Positions 1 to 5,684 of a DNA stretch of 16,945 nt are shown here, piece after piece. The stretch covers positions 1-16,945 of the forward strand of contig JAGFVZ010000015.1 in NCBI GenBank assembly GCA_017640265.1, given 5' to 3'. Position numbers and translations under genes: made by a program. This DNA comes from Anoxypelagibacter denitrificans (GTDB taxonomy: Bacteria; Pseudomonadota; Alphaproteobacteria; Pelagibacterales; Pelagibacteraceae). The notes below the pieces were generated by a model, which saw only the letters and a list, made by a program, of their open reading frames with translations, had not been told where the DNA came from and did not search any database. The number at the start of each line of letters is the position of its first letter. Positions within the stretch are counted from its first letter, which is position 1.

Positions 1-998
1 TCAAAAAAATTCAAGATGAGATTAATGAAAAATTGAGCCTCACCTATTCTAACCTTAACAGTTGGCAAAAAACTTTAGTTGCTAGACACGAAGATAGACC
101 TAGAGCTAATTTTTATATTAATAAAATCTTTTCAGATTTTACTTTACTCTCAGGAGATAGATTGTTTTCTGACGATAAATCAATAATTACTGGATTTGGT
201 TTTATTGACGGTAAATCAGTTTTAATTTTAGGCCAAGAAAAAGGAGACGATCTTAATAGCAGATTAGAAAGAAATTTTGGAATGATGAGACCAGAAGGAT
301 ACAGAAAGTGTATAAGACTTATGAAGCTAGCTGCTCGTTTTCAAATTCCTATTATTTCTTTTATCGATACACCCGGTGCATATCCAGGTATGGGGGCGGA
401 ACAAAGAGGACAATCAATTGCAATTGCAACCTCAATAGAATGTTCTATGTCTCTTAAGGTTCCAAACATTTCAATTATAATTGGAGAAGGTGGATCTGGA
501 GGGGCTATAGCATTAGCTTCTTCAAATAAAGTTATTATGTTAGAACATTCGATTTACTCGGTGATATCTCCAGAGGGATGCGCTTCTATTCTTTGGAGAG
601 ATCCCGGTAAATCTTTAGAAGCTGCAGAAGCTATGAAGCTGACTGCGGAAGAACTTTTGAAGCTAGGGATTATTGATGAAATTATAAAAGAACCATTAGG
701 AGGCGCTCATCGTGATAGCGACGAAACAGCTTTAGCTATTAAAAAATCAATTTTAAAAAGTCTAAAAAGTTTTGAGGGCTTGTCAGGTCAGGATATTTTT
801 GATCAAAGAAAAATGAAATTTCTTAAAATAGGAAGAGATCGAGGATTTAAAAAATCATTTGATATGCCTGGTAAAGGTCTGGGTTATGTTGAACCGAGCC
901 TTTCTAAAGCATTAAGGTTTGTACAAAGTAAAAAAAATATTCTTATAGCGACCCTTATTATGTTAATACTAATTGTAATATTTAATGTATTAATGTAG
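1..998 (+). CDS. accA: Acetyl-CoA carboxylase carboxyltransferase subunit alpha (5' end outside window)
   Basis: This is the alpha subunit of the carboxyltransferase half of acetyl-CoA carboxylase, which with AccD moves CO2 from carboxybiotin to acetyl-CoA to make malonyl-CoA for fatty acids. The frame is open to the left edge (Lys-Lys-Ile-Gln-Asp-Glu upstream of a TTG at 33), so the gene is cut by the window and the TTG is not the true start. Family signatures are clear: GDRLFSDD, RNFGMMRPEGYRK, FIDTPGAYPGMGAEQRGQS, the oxyanion-type GEGGSGGA, and SPEGCASILW, followed by EPLGGAHRD. The region matching the usual AccA end (KFLKIGRDRGF) is followed by about 48 extra residues. The last 20 or so of these are almost purely hydrophobic (Ile/Leu/Val/Met) and look like a membrane segment. 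E. coli AccA lacks this tail. Identity is certain; the role of the tail is unknown. Confidence 0.97.
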   Translation, partial: KKIQDEINEKLSLTYSNLNSWQKTLVARHEDRPRANFYINKIFSDFTLLSGDRLFSDDKSIITGFGFIDGKSVLILGQEKGDDLNSRLERNFGMMRPEGYRKCIRLMKLAARFQIPIISFIDTPGAYPGMGAEQRGQSIAIATSIECSMSLKVPNISIIIGEGGSGGAIALASSNKVIMLEHSIYSVISPEGCASILWRDPGKSLEAAEAMKLTAEELLKLGIIDEIIKEPLGGAHRDSDETALAIKKSILKSLKSFEGLSGQDIFDQRKMKFLKIGRDRGFKKSFDMPGKGLGYVEPSLSKALRFVQSKKNILIATLIMLILIVIFNVLM

Positions 999-1046
999 CA
1001 AATGGGTAATTTTTTTAATTTTTTTATTTAAAATTCAATCATTTCC

Positions 1047-1075
1047 TTGACATTTAATCTATTAATCTATTAAAG
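1047..1075 (+). promoter_or_regulatory. Likely sigma-70 promoter of the cold-shock gene
   Basis: A perfect -35 box TTGACA at 1047-1052 is followed by a TATTAA at 1068-1073 (15-nt spacer) or TTAAAG at 1070-1075 (17-nt spacer). Transcription would start near 1080, leaving a leader of about 65-70 nt before the cold-shock start codon. A tandem TCTATTAA repeat lies between the boxes. Inference from consensus only. Confidence 0.5.
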
Positions 1076-1083
1076 AGCCAATA

Positions 1084-1123
1084 TTGGTGAATTTACTATT
1101 TTAATAATATTCACCAATTTTTT
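1084..1123 (+). promoter_or_regulatory. Hairpin plus T-run in the leader of the cold-shock gene
   Basis: A perfect 9-bp inverted repeat, TTGGTGAAT (1084-1092) and ATTCACCAA (1109-1117), with a 16-nt AT-rich loop, is followed by six T. The shape is that of a Rho-independent terminator. It could end accA transcripts. It also lies just after the predicted promoter at 1047, so it would sit at the 5' end of the cold-shock mRNA, where an attenuator or a temperature-sensitive structure is possible. Confidence 0.5.
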
Positions 1124-1147
1124 AAGTTAATAACTAAGGAAGAACAA

Positions 1148-1357
1148 ATGAGTCTAAAAGGCAAAGTTAAGTGGTTCAATGGAACTAAAGGTTATGGTTT
1201 TATTGAAAGAGAAGATAAAGAAAAGGACGTTTTCGTTCATTCTTCAGCAGTAAGAGCAGCTGGTTTAAAATATTTAAACGAAGGTGATGAGCTTACTTTT
1301 GATGTAGAGAATGGAGAAAAAGGACCTGCCGCTGTAAATCTACAGAAATCATCTTAA
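1148..1357 (+). CDS. csp: Cold-shock domain protein (CspA family)
   Basis: This 69-residue single cold-shock domain binds single-stranded RNA and DNA and is expected to act as a cytoplasmic RNA chaperone and antiterminator. The two RNA-binding motifs are plain: RNP1-type KGYGFIER near residues 14-21 and RNP2-type VFVHSSA near residues 28-34, after the opening GKVKWFNGTKG. Length and order match the family from end to end, so nothing is missing. The ATG at 1148 is preceded by a good ribosome site (TAAGGAAG, about 6 nt upstream). The gene stands alone: it has its own likely promoter, a leader hairpin, and a terminator-like structure about 25 nt after the stop. Which paralogue it is (cspA, cspE and so on) cannot be told from the sequence. 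Confidence 0.96.
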   Translation: MSLKGKVKWFNGTKGYGFIEREDKEKDVFVHSSAVRAAGLKYLNEGDELTFDVENGEKGPAAVNLQKSS

Positions 1358-1382
1358 ATCTTAATTACCAGCACATTCGAAA

Positions 1383-1424
1383 ATTGGGGCAATGGTTACC
1401 TAAGGTTTAGGTTTTTGTCCCAAT
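1383..1424 (+). terminator. Nested hairpin downstream of the cold-shock gene
   Basis: An inner perfect hairpin, ACCTAA (1398-1403), loop GGT, TTAGGT (1407-1412), runs directly into five T (1412-1416), as in a weak intrinsic terminator. An outer 9-bp stem, ATTGGGGCA (1383-1391) with TGTCCCAAT (1416-1424, one G-U pair), encloses it. The two-layer structure is more elaborate than a simple terminator and may be part of a structured RNA. Confidence 0.5.
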
Positions 1425-1599
1425 AATCTAGGGTTGAAATTAATTTTTAATTTGTTAAAAGAACTACAAATGTTAACGAGAATAAACATCGCTATATCTC
1501 ACACACTCTCTCACAGAGTGCACGCTAAGCTATTGCTTAGCTAAATCACTACATATTTAAAATATAAATTTATAAACAATTAATATAAAAAGGAGTTAT
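1425..1599 (+). other. Gene-poor, hairpin-rich leader upstream of tRNA-His
   Basis: No convincing protein gene is present. Several perfect inverted repeats follow one another: AAATTAA/TTAATTT (1437-1453), GTTAA/TTAAC (1454-1477), CACTCT/AGAGTG (1504-1520) and GCTAAGC/GCTTAGC (1524-1541). None of the last three is followed by a T-run. The final 50 bases are nearly pure AT, with several TATAAA-like boxes (for example 1584-1589) that could be the promoter of tRNA-His and hisS, though no clear -35 box matches. It could be a small RNA, a his-operon leader, or both. Confidence 0.35.
1470..1544 (+). CDS. Possible histidine-containing leader peptide (24 aa), speculative
   Basis: A short ATG-to-TAA frame lies in the leader of the tRNA-His/hisS/hisZ/hisG operon and contains the stretch SHTLSHRVH, with three His codons in eight residues. 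The His codons fall on and around the CACTCT/AGAGTG hairpin, and the stop lies just after the GCTAAGC/GCTTAGC hairpin. This recalls attenuation leaders of amino acid operons. Against it: the His codons are not in a run, the ribosome site is weak, and no T-run terminator follows. A random short frame is quite possible. Confidence 0.15.
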   Translation: MLTRINIAISHTLSHRVHAKLLLS

Positions 1600-1676
1600 G
1601 CAGCAGTAGCTCAGTTGGTTAGAGCACTAGTTTGTGGAACTAGGGGTCGGTGGTTCGAATCCACCCTGCTGTACCA
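1600..1676 (+). tRNA. trnH: tRNA-His (anticodon GTG)
   Basis: A full cloverleaf can be drawn. The acceptor stem is GCAGCAG with CTGCTGT (1666-1672), the D arm lies at 1609-1625, the anticodon stem is CTAGT/ACTAG around anticodon GTG (1634-1636), and the T arm is GGTGG-TTCGAAT-CCACC (1649-1665). The discriminator is A at 1673 and CCA is encoded at 1674-1676. The base before G1 is T, and base 73 is A, so the usual G-1/C73 identity pair of bacterial tRNA-His is absent; G1 faces U72. This loss is known for most alphaproteobacteria and goes with their divergent HisRS, which is encoded just downstream. Confidence 0.98.
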
Positions 1677-1680
1677 GAAA

Positions 1681-3015
1681 ATGGTAAAAGATAAAAAAAC
1701 AAAACCCTCTAAGGAATTACCTTTAGGTTTTGTAGATAGACAAGAAAAAGAACTATTAATCCGTGATTTTGTAATTTCTAATATTAAAGAAGTTATGATT
1801 AAGTACGGTTTTCAATATCTCGAAACACCAAGTTTCGAGTATACGGACAGTATTGGAAAATTTTTGCCTGACAAAGAAAGACCGGACGAAGGAGTATTTT
1901 CTTTTAAAGATGAAAAGAATTGGTTATCTCTTCGATATGATCTTACCGCTCCACTAGCAAGATATGTTGCAAAAAACTATCTTGAACTCCCAAAACCTTT
2001 CAAACGTTATCAATTGGGATCGGTTTGGAGAAATGAAAAGCCAGGACCTGGAAGATTTAGAGAATTTTTACAATTCGATGCAGATTATGTAGGGACAAAA
2101 AATTTACAAGCTGATGCAGAACTTTGTGTATTAATATCTGAGATACTAGAAAAGTGCGGACTAGATAAGAGTGATTACACTGTAAAAATTTCTTCTAGAA
2201 AATTCACAGATAAATTGTTTGAACAATTAAAAATTAAATCGAAAGATCAAATATCAACCACGCTACGTGCCCTTGACAAAATAGATAGACTCAGCTGGAG
2301 AGAAGCAAAGAAACTTCTTGGAGAAGGTAGAAAAGATAAATCTGGAGATTATACAAAAGGTGCAAACCTTCAAAGCGATCAGATTAAAATAATTGAAAAT
2401 GCTTTGAAGAGCAAAATACCTGATAGCGAAGATGTGTTAGAAATTGTTAAAATATTTCAGGCTTATAATTTTAAAAATTATAAATTCGATCCATCAGTTA
2501 TAAGAGGCTTGGAATATTACACAGGACCTATTTTTGAGGTTAATTTAAATTTTGAGGTAAAAAATTCAAAAGGACAAGCTATTCAATTTGGATCAATAGG
2601 CGGAGGGGGAAGATACGATAATCTTGTGAGTAATTTTGGAAATCTTGATTGTCCCGCAACCGGAATATCAATTGGTCTTGATAGACTTGTGCTTGCTTTG
2701 ATGCAGAAAAAAGATTTTAAGATAAAAGCTACACGACCAGTAATCATATGTGTTTTTGATAAAAGTAAAATCAAAGAATATATTGAGATATTAAATAAAC
2801 TTAGAATGTCAAATATCAGTTCTGAGATTTATCCAGGAGAAGGTAAGTTAAAAAAACAAATGGAGTATGCAAATAAGATTGGATCTCCAGCTGTTATTTT
2901 ATATGGCGATAATGAAATAAAATCAGGAAAAGCAACTTTAAAAAATCTTAAAACTGGCAATGAGAGCTCTGTTAAAATTGAGGATTTAGCAAATGAAATC
3001 AAAAAATTACTCTGA
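1681..3015 (+). CDS. hisS: Histidyl-tRNA synthetase
   Basis: This class II synthetase (444 aa) charges tRNA-His with histidine in the cytoplasm. Motif 2 lies around residues 120-140 (RYQLGSVWRNE, then GPGRFREFLQFDADYVG). The HisRS-specific RGLEYYTG is at about 275-282, the GGGGRYDNL loop follows, and motif 3 (ATGISIGLDR) is at about 326-335. A C-terminal anticodon-binding domain follows. I place the start at the ATG at 1681. A longer frame runs back to a TTG at 1615, but that would read through the tRNA-His gene. The ATG lies only 4 nt after the tRNA CCA and has no ribosome site, so processing of the tRNA 3' end would leave an almost leaderless mRNA. The 3' end overlaps hisZ by 23 nt. The GPGRFREF type of motif 2 and the neighbouring G-1-less tRNA fit the divergent HisRS lineage of alphaproteobacteria. 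Confidence 0.96.
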   Translation: MVKDKKTKPSKELPLGFVDRQEKELLIRDFVISNIKEVMIKYGFQYLETPSFEYTDSIGKFLPDKERPDEGVFSFKDEKNWLSLRYDLTAPLARYVAKNYLELPKPFKRYQLGSVWRNEKPGPGRFREFLQFDADYVGTKNLQADAELCVLISEILEKCGLDKSDYTVKISSRKFTDKLFEQLKIKSKDQISTTLRALDKIDRLSWREAKKLLGEGRKDKSGDYTKGANLQSDQIKIIENALKSKIPDSEDVLEIVKIFQAYNFKNYKFDPSVIRGLEYYTGPIFEVNLNFEVKNSKGQAIQFGSIGGGGRYDNLVSNFGNLDCPATGISIGLDRLVLALMQKKDFKIKATRPVIICVFDKSKIKEYIEILNKLRMSNISSEIYPGEGKLKKQMEYANKIGSPAVILYGDNEIKSGKATLKNLKTGNESSVKIEDLANEIKKLL

Positions 3016-4045
3016 AAATATAATAAAAGTTTTTAAAAAAGATGGTTTTGTTTTGTCTGAACCGGATGTTCTTTTAGACTCAGATTACATTATTCAAAGA
3101 TCAGGTGAAAATTTTAGGAAATTAATGCTTACTTTTGAGGATGATACTGGCAAAAGCATGTGTTTAAGACCAGATTTAACGGTTGCTTCCTGTATAAAAT
3201 ATTTAAAAGATAATTCTAAAGCAAATTCAAAAATTTTTTACTCAGGACAAGCCTACAGAAGATCAAATAGTCCAAAAGATAAAGTTGTTAATGATCAGTT
3301 AGGAATAGAAATTTTAGGTTCTAAAAATAAATCTACTGATGATTTAAAAGTTTTAAAAACAATTGTTAATTCAATTGAAAAAATAAAAATAAAAAATACT
3401 ACGATTAAAATAGGTGACGTAAGTTTATTCCAAAATCTAATAGAGTCTTTAAAAATCCCAGAAAGATGGAAGATGAGACTAAAGAGGCACTTTTGGAGAC
3501 CTCAATATTTTGAAGATTTGCTTAATAGGCTTGAAACTAACTCTGATGTAGATCCTGCGGCGATTAACTTAGATAAAAAAAAATTTTCTGAGATGAAAAA
3601 TCTTGATCAAAGTAAAGAAATTGCAAACCGTAAAGTTTCTGAAATTTTGTCTAGATTTGATAGAAAAATAAAAGACCCAAGATCATTTGCAGAAAATAAA
3701 AAAATTGTAAAAATTATTAGAGAGTTTTTAAAAATTAATTGCCCAATCTCTAAATTGGAGAAAACTTTAAAAACTTTTGTTAAAAAAAATAATTTAAGCA
3801 ATATTATCTTCAAAGACTTATCAACTATAAAGAATTTATTAAAAATAAATTCCAAAACAGTTTTTTCAACAAACTTTGGTAGGGATATTGAATATTATAC
3901 TGGAATAGTTTTTGAGATATACAACTCTTCAAAAAAAGAGATAGCAAGAGGCGGAAGATACGATGGTTTATTGAAAAGCCTTGGATCTAAAAAAAATATT
4001 TCAGCAGTTGGAGCTGCAATTAATTTAAACAACTTAAAAACATGA
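2993..4045 (+). CDS. hisZ: ATP phosphoribosyltransferase regulatory subunit (HisZ)
   Basis: HisZ is a HisRS-like protein without charging activity that forms a complex with short-form HisG and is needed for the first step of histidine synthesis and its feedback control. The 350-residue product has class II synthetase-like traits: CLRPDLTVASC near residues 56-66, FYSGQAYRRS near 82-91, and a late IEYYTGIVFEI and ARGGRYDGL. It lacks the full synthetase motif 3 and the anticodon-binding domain seen in the neighbouring hisS. It starts inside hisS (23-nt overlap) and its stop overlaps the hisG start by 4 nt (ATGA), so translation is likely coupled. The order hisS-hisZ-hisG supports the call. The middle part (about residues 150-260) is Lys-rich and poorly conserved by eye. 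Confidence 0.9.
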   Translation: MKSKNYSENIIKVFKKDGFVLSEPDVLLDSDYIIQRSGENFRKLMLTFEDDTGKSMCLRPDLTVASCIKYLKDNSKANSKIFYSGQAYRRSNSPKDKVVNDQLGIEILGSKNKSTDDLKVLKTIVNSIEKIKIKNTTIKIGDVSLFQNLIESLKIPERWKMRLKRHFWRPQYFEDLLNRLETNSDVDPAAINLDKKKFSEMKNLDQSKEIANRKVSEILSRFDRKIKDPRSFAENKKIVKIIREFLKINCPISKLEKTLKTFVKKNNLSNIIFKDLSTIKNLLKINSKTVFSTNFGRDIEYYTGIVFEIYNSSKKEIARGGRYDGLLKSLGSKKNISAVGAAINLNNLKT

Positions 4046-4719
4046 AAAATTTAATTACTATAGGCTTGCCAAGCAAAGGTAGATTAAAAGAAGGTTCAAT
4101 AAGTTTTTTAAAAAAAAATAATTTAAAACTAGCCTCTAACGGAGGTGAAAGAAATTATTTTGCTCAAATTGAGAATTTTCCTAATATTAAAATTATTTAT
4201 TTACATGCAAAAGAGATTATACAGAGACTTGGCGATGGTACTCTCGATATAGGAATATCAGGACTAGATCTTTTAAGTGAATCCCAAATTAACTTGCAGA
4301 AAAAAATTGAGATTAAGAAAAAATTAGATTTTGGTATGGCAAATCTCGTAGTCGCTATCCCCGATGATTGGATAGATGTTCAAACTGTTGCTGATTTAGA
4401 AGAGGTATCTTTTGAATTTAGAGATAAAAAAAATACTAGATTACGTGTTGCAACCAAATATCCGAATTTAACTAATGGTTTCCTTGTTTCAAAAGGAGTT
4501 ACTCAATACAAACTTGTTTCTAGTCTTGGTGCCACAGAAACCTATCCATTTATTGGATCATCAGAAATTATTACAGATATAACCTCGAGCGGAAAAACTT
4601 TAAAAGACAACAATCTTAGGATTCTTAAAGATGGGTTGATTTTAAAATCTCAAGCGTGCTTATTGTTTTCAAAAAAAAAGGCTGCAAAATTGCAGCCTTT
4701 TTTAAATTCATTAAATTGA
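4042..4719 (+). CDS. hisG: ATP phosphoribosyltransferase catalytic subunit, short form
   Basis: HisG joins ATP and PRPP to give phosphoribosyl-ATP, the first step of histidine synthesis. At 225 residues it is the short form, which lacks the C-terminal regulatory domain and depends on HisZ, encoded directly upstream with a 4-nt overlap. Recognisable parts are the N-terminal GLPSKGRLKEG, the DGTLDIGISGLDLL segment near residues 66-80, the GATETYPFIGSSEIITDI region, and the PRPP-binding-type loop SSGKTLK just after it. The last codons (Lys-Lys-Ala-Ala-Lys-Leu-Gln-Pro-Phe-Leu) are encoded by a perfect terminator hairpin, so gene end and transcription end coincide. The other his genes are not in the window. 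Confidence 0.95.
   Translation: MKNLITIGLPSKGRLKEGSISFLKKNNLKLASNGGERNYFAQIENFPNIKIIYLHAKEIIQRLGDGTLDIGISGLDLLSESQINLQKKIEIKKKLDFGMANLVVAIPDDWIDVQTVADLEEVSFEFRDKKNTRLRVATKYPNLTNGFLVSKGVTQYKLVSSLGATETYPFIGSSEIITDITSSGKTLKDNNLRILKDGLILKSQACLLFSKKKAAKLQPFLNSLN
4671..4703. terminator. Terminator hairpin inside the hisG 3' end
   Basis: GGCTGCA (4680-4686), loop AAAT, and TGCAGCC (4691-4697) form a perfect 7-bp stem, with nine A before and six T after, so the pairing can extend further. It has the form of a bidirectional Rho-independent terminator and lies wholly within hisG coding sequence, ending 16 nt before the end of the stop codon. Confidence 0.88.
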
Positions 4720-4741
4720 TAGGGATTATATTCGGATTGCC
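4698..4741 (-). repeat. Possible decayed groEL 3' end, junction 1
   Basis: After the hisG terminator stem come a T-run, AAATTC, and then, 28 nt after the stem, GATTATATTCGGATTGCC. This resembles the junction at 7036-7053 (GATTACATTCGCATTCCAT; 14 of 19 positions alike by eye) and the true groEL end at 7899 (TTACATTCCCAT). The stem-to-TTA distance (28) is close to the 30, 29 and 30 of the other three copies. Similarity is short, so chance cannot be excluded. Confidence 0.4.
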
Positions 4742-4794
4742 CAATCAAATAACTATTGATTGACACCATTTTATAAAAAAGGTTATTTAATTAC

Positions 4795-4824
4795 TTCAAA
4801 ACAAATAAGTGATTTTTTTATACT
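4795..4824 (+). promoter_or_regulatory. Possible promoter of the glycosyltransferase remnant
   Basis: TTCAAA (4795-4800) and TATACT (4819-4824) are 18 nt apart, and the ATG at 4832 follows 7 nt after the -10 box, which would give a leaderless mRNA. An alternative is TTGACA (4760-4765) with TATTTA (4784-4789). Both are weak calls in such AT-rich DNA. Confidence 0.3.
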
Positions 4825-4831
4825 ATAGTTC

Positions 4832-5463
4832 ATGAAAAAAATATCTGTCTTAATGACTGTTTACAATACAGAAAAGTATTTAAATGATGCAATAAAGTCT
4901 GTTTTAAAACAAACATATAAAAACTTTGAGTTAATAATAGTGGATGATAAATCAACTGACAATTCGAGGAAAATAATTAGAAAATATAAAAATAAAAAAA
5001 TAAAAAAATTCTTTTTAAAAAAGCATATCGGCCGACCAAAATCTTTAAATTATGCATTAAAAAAAAGCGGAGGTGAATTCATCGCGATTTTAGATTCTGA
5101 TGATATTTCATATAAAGATAGATTTAAAACTCAAATAAAGTTTCTTTTAAAGAGAGAGAGAAAGTCATGCTAGTTGCATCAATGATAGATTTTGTTAATG
5201 ATAATGGAATACAAGTCGAGGTTCGCCCTTCAAAAAATGAGATAAAAAATTTTTCAAATATAATTCATTATAAAAATATTTTCCCTTTTTCTACTGTATT
5301 ATTTAGGAAAAAGATTTTAAAAAAATTAGGAAATTTTTCAAATAATCTAAATTATGCACAGGACTATCATTTTATTCTAAGGGTAAAAAAAATCTATGAA
5401 ATTTCTTTAATACCAAAAATACTTGGGCACATAGTTCAGTCAATCGTCTTAAAAGTTCATTGA
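4832..5463 (+). pseudogene. Family 2 glycosyltransferase, frameshifted and 3'-truncated
   Basis: Two consecutive frames (4832-5173 and 5167-5463) together make the front part of one GT-A fold glycosyltransferase of the family 2 type, which moves a sugar from a nucleotide sugar onto a surface glycan. The first frame has SVLMTVYN, VDDKSTDNS and the DxD-type LDSDD; the second has YAQDYHFILRV, which matches the later (E/Q)DY..WLR-type motif. The break lies in a GA-dinucleotide run at about 5153-5161. Dropping one GA/AG unit joins the frames smoothly as ...LLKREKVMLVASMIDF. The second frame ends where the 132-bp repeat begins: its last residues (IVLKVH) are encoded by repeat DNA, so the C-terminus is lost. 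It is either a dead remnant or, less likely, a phase-variable gene. The product's sugar and acceptor cannot be told. Confidence 0.8.
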
Positions 5464-5576
5464 ACATTCATTGCAAAGTTCATTGCAGATTTATAGTACA
5501 GACATAAAAAAAGGGCAGTAAAGACTGCCCTTTTGAATTTTTGTTTGAGTAAATTGGGGATTACATTCACACACAT
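5445..5576. repeat. 132-bp direct repeat, copy A (groEL 3'-flank-like)
   Basis: The first 43 bases (5445-5487) are identical to 6922-6964, and the rest is closely similar through 7053. In order it holds: TTAAAAGTTCATTGAAC, CATTGCA direct repeats, a terminator hairpin, TTTGAATTTTT, and TTACATTCACACACAT, which resembles the groEL stop region. The same order is found at 7790-7910 in front of the real groEL. Likely a duplicated or displaced groEL 3' flank. Confidence 0.85.
5506..5534. terminator. Terminator hairpin in repeat copy A
   Basis: GGGCAGT (5513-5519), loop AAAG, and ACTGCCC (5524-5530) form a perfect 7-bp stem flanked by seven A and four T. It can work in both directions and is stronger on the minus strand (seven-T run). 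Confidence 0.85.
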
Positions 5577-5604
5577 AGTACGCCAATACTTGCTTATTTA
5601 AGAA

Positions 5605-5624
5605 GTTCATTGCAAAGTTCATTG
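5605..5624. repeat. CATTGCA direct-repeat site right of junction A
   Basis: GTTCATTGCAAAGTTCATTG repeats the core found inside copies A and B (5471-5487, 6948-6964). It lies about 30 nt beyond the groEL-like end of copy A and just upstream of the serine hydrolase gene. Related sites with A in place of TT lie at 7092-7112, 7146-7157 and 7803-7823. Confidence 0.7.
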
Positions 5625-5684
5625 AGAAAACCGTTCAATTAGAAAGCAAGTAGAAAGATGACTTCATTGAAGAGTGGGGTTAAA

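Noticed and set aside
1358..1599. tmRNA, SRP RNA or 6S RNA
   Set aside because: I could not find the tRNA-like ends and tag codons of tmRNA, the conserved SRP loop, or the long closing stem with a central bubble of 6S RNA.
1615..1680. Longer hisS start at a TTG inside tRNA-His
   Set aside because: The extra 22 residues are translated tRNA sequence and bear no likeness to HisRS; the ATG at 1681 gives the normal N-terminus.
3607..3855. Minus-strand open frame inside hisZ
   Set aside because: A Phe/Leu-rich shadow caused by Lys-rich codons on the plus strand.
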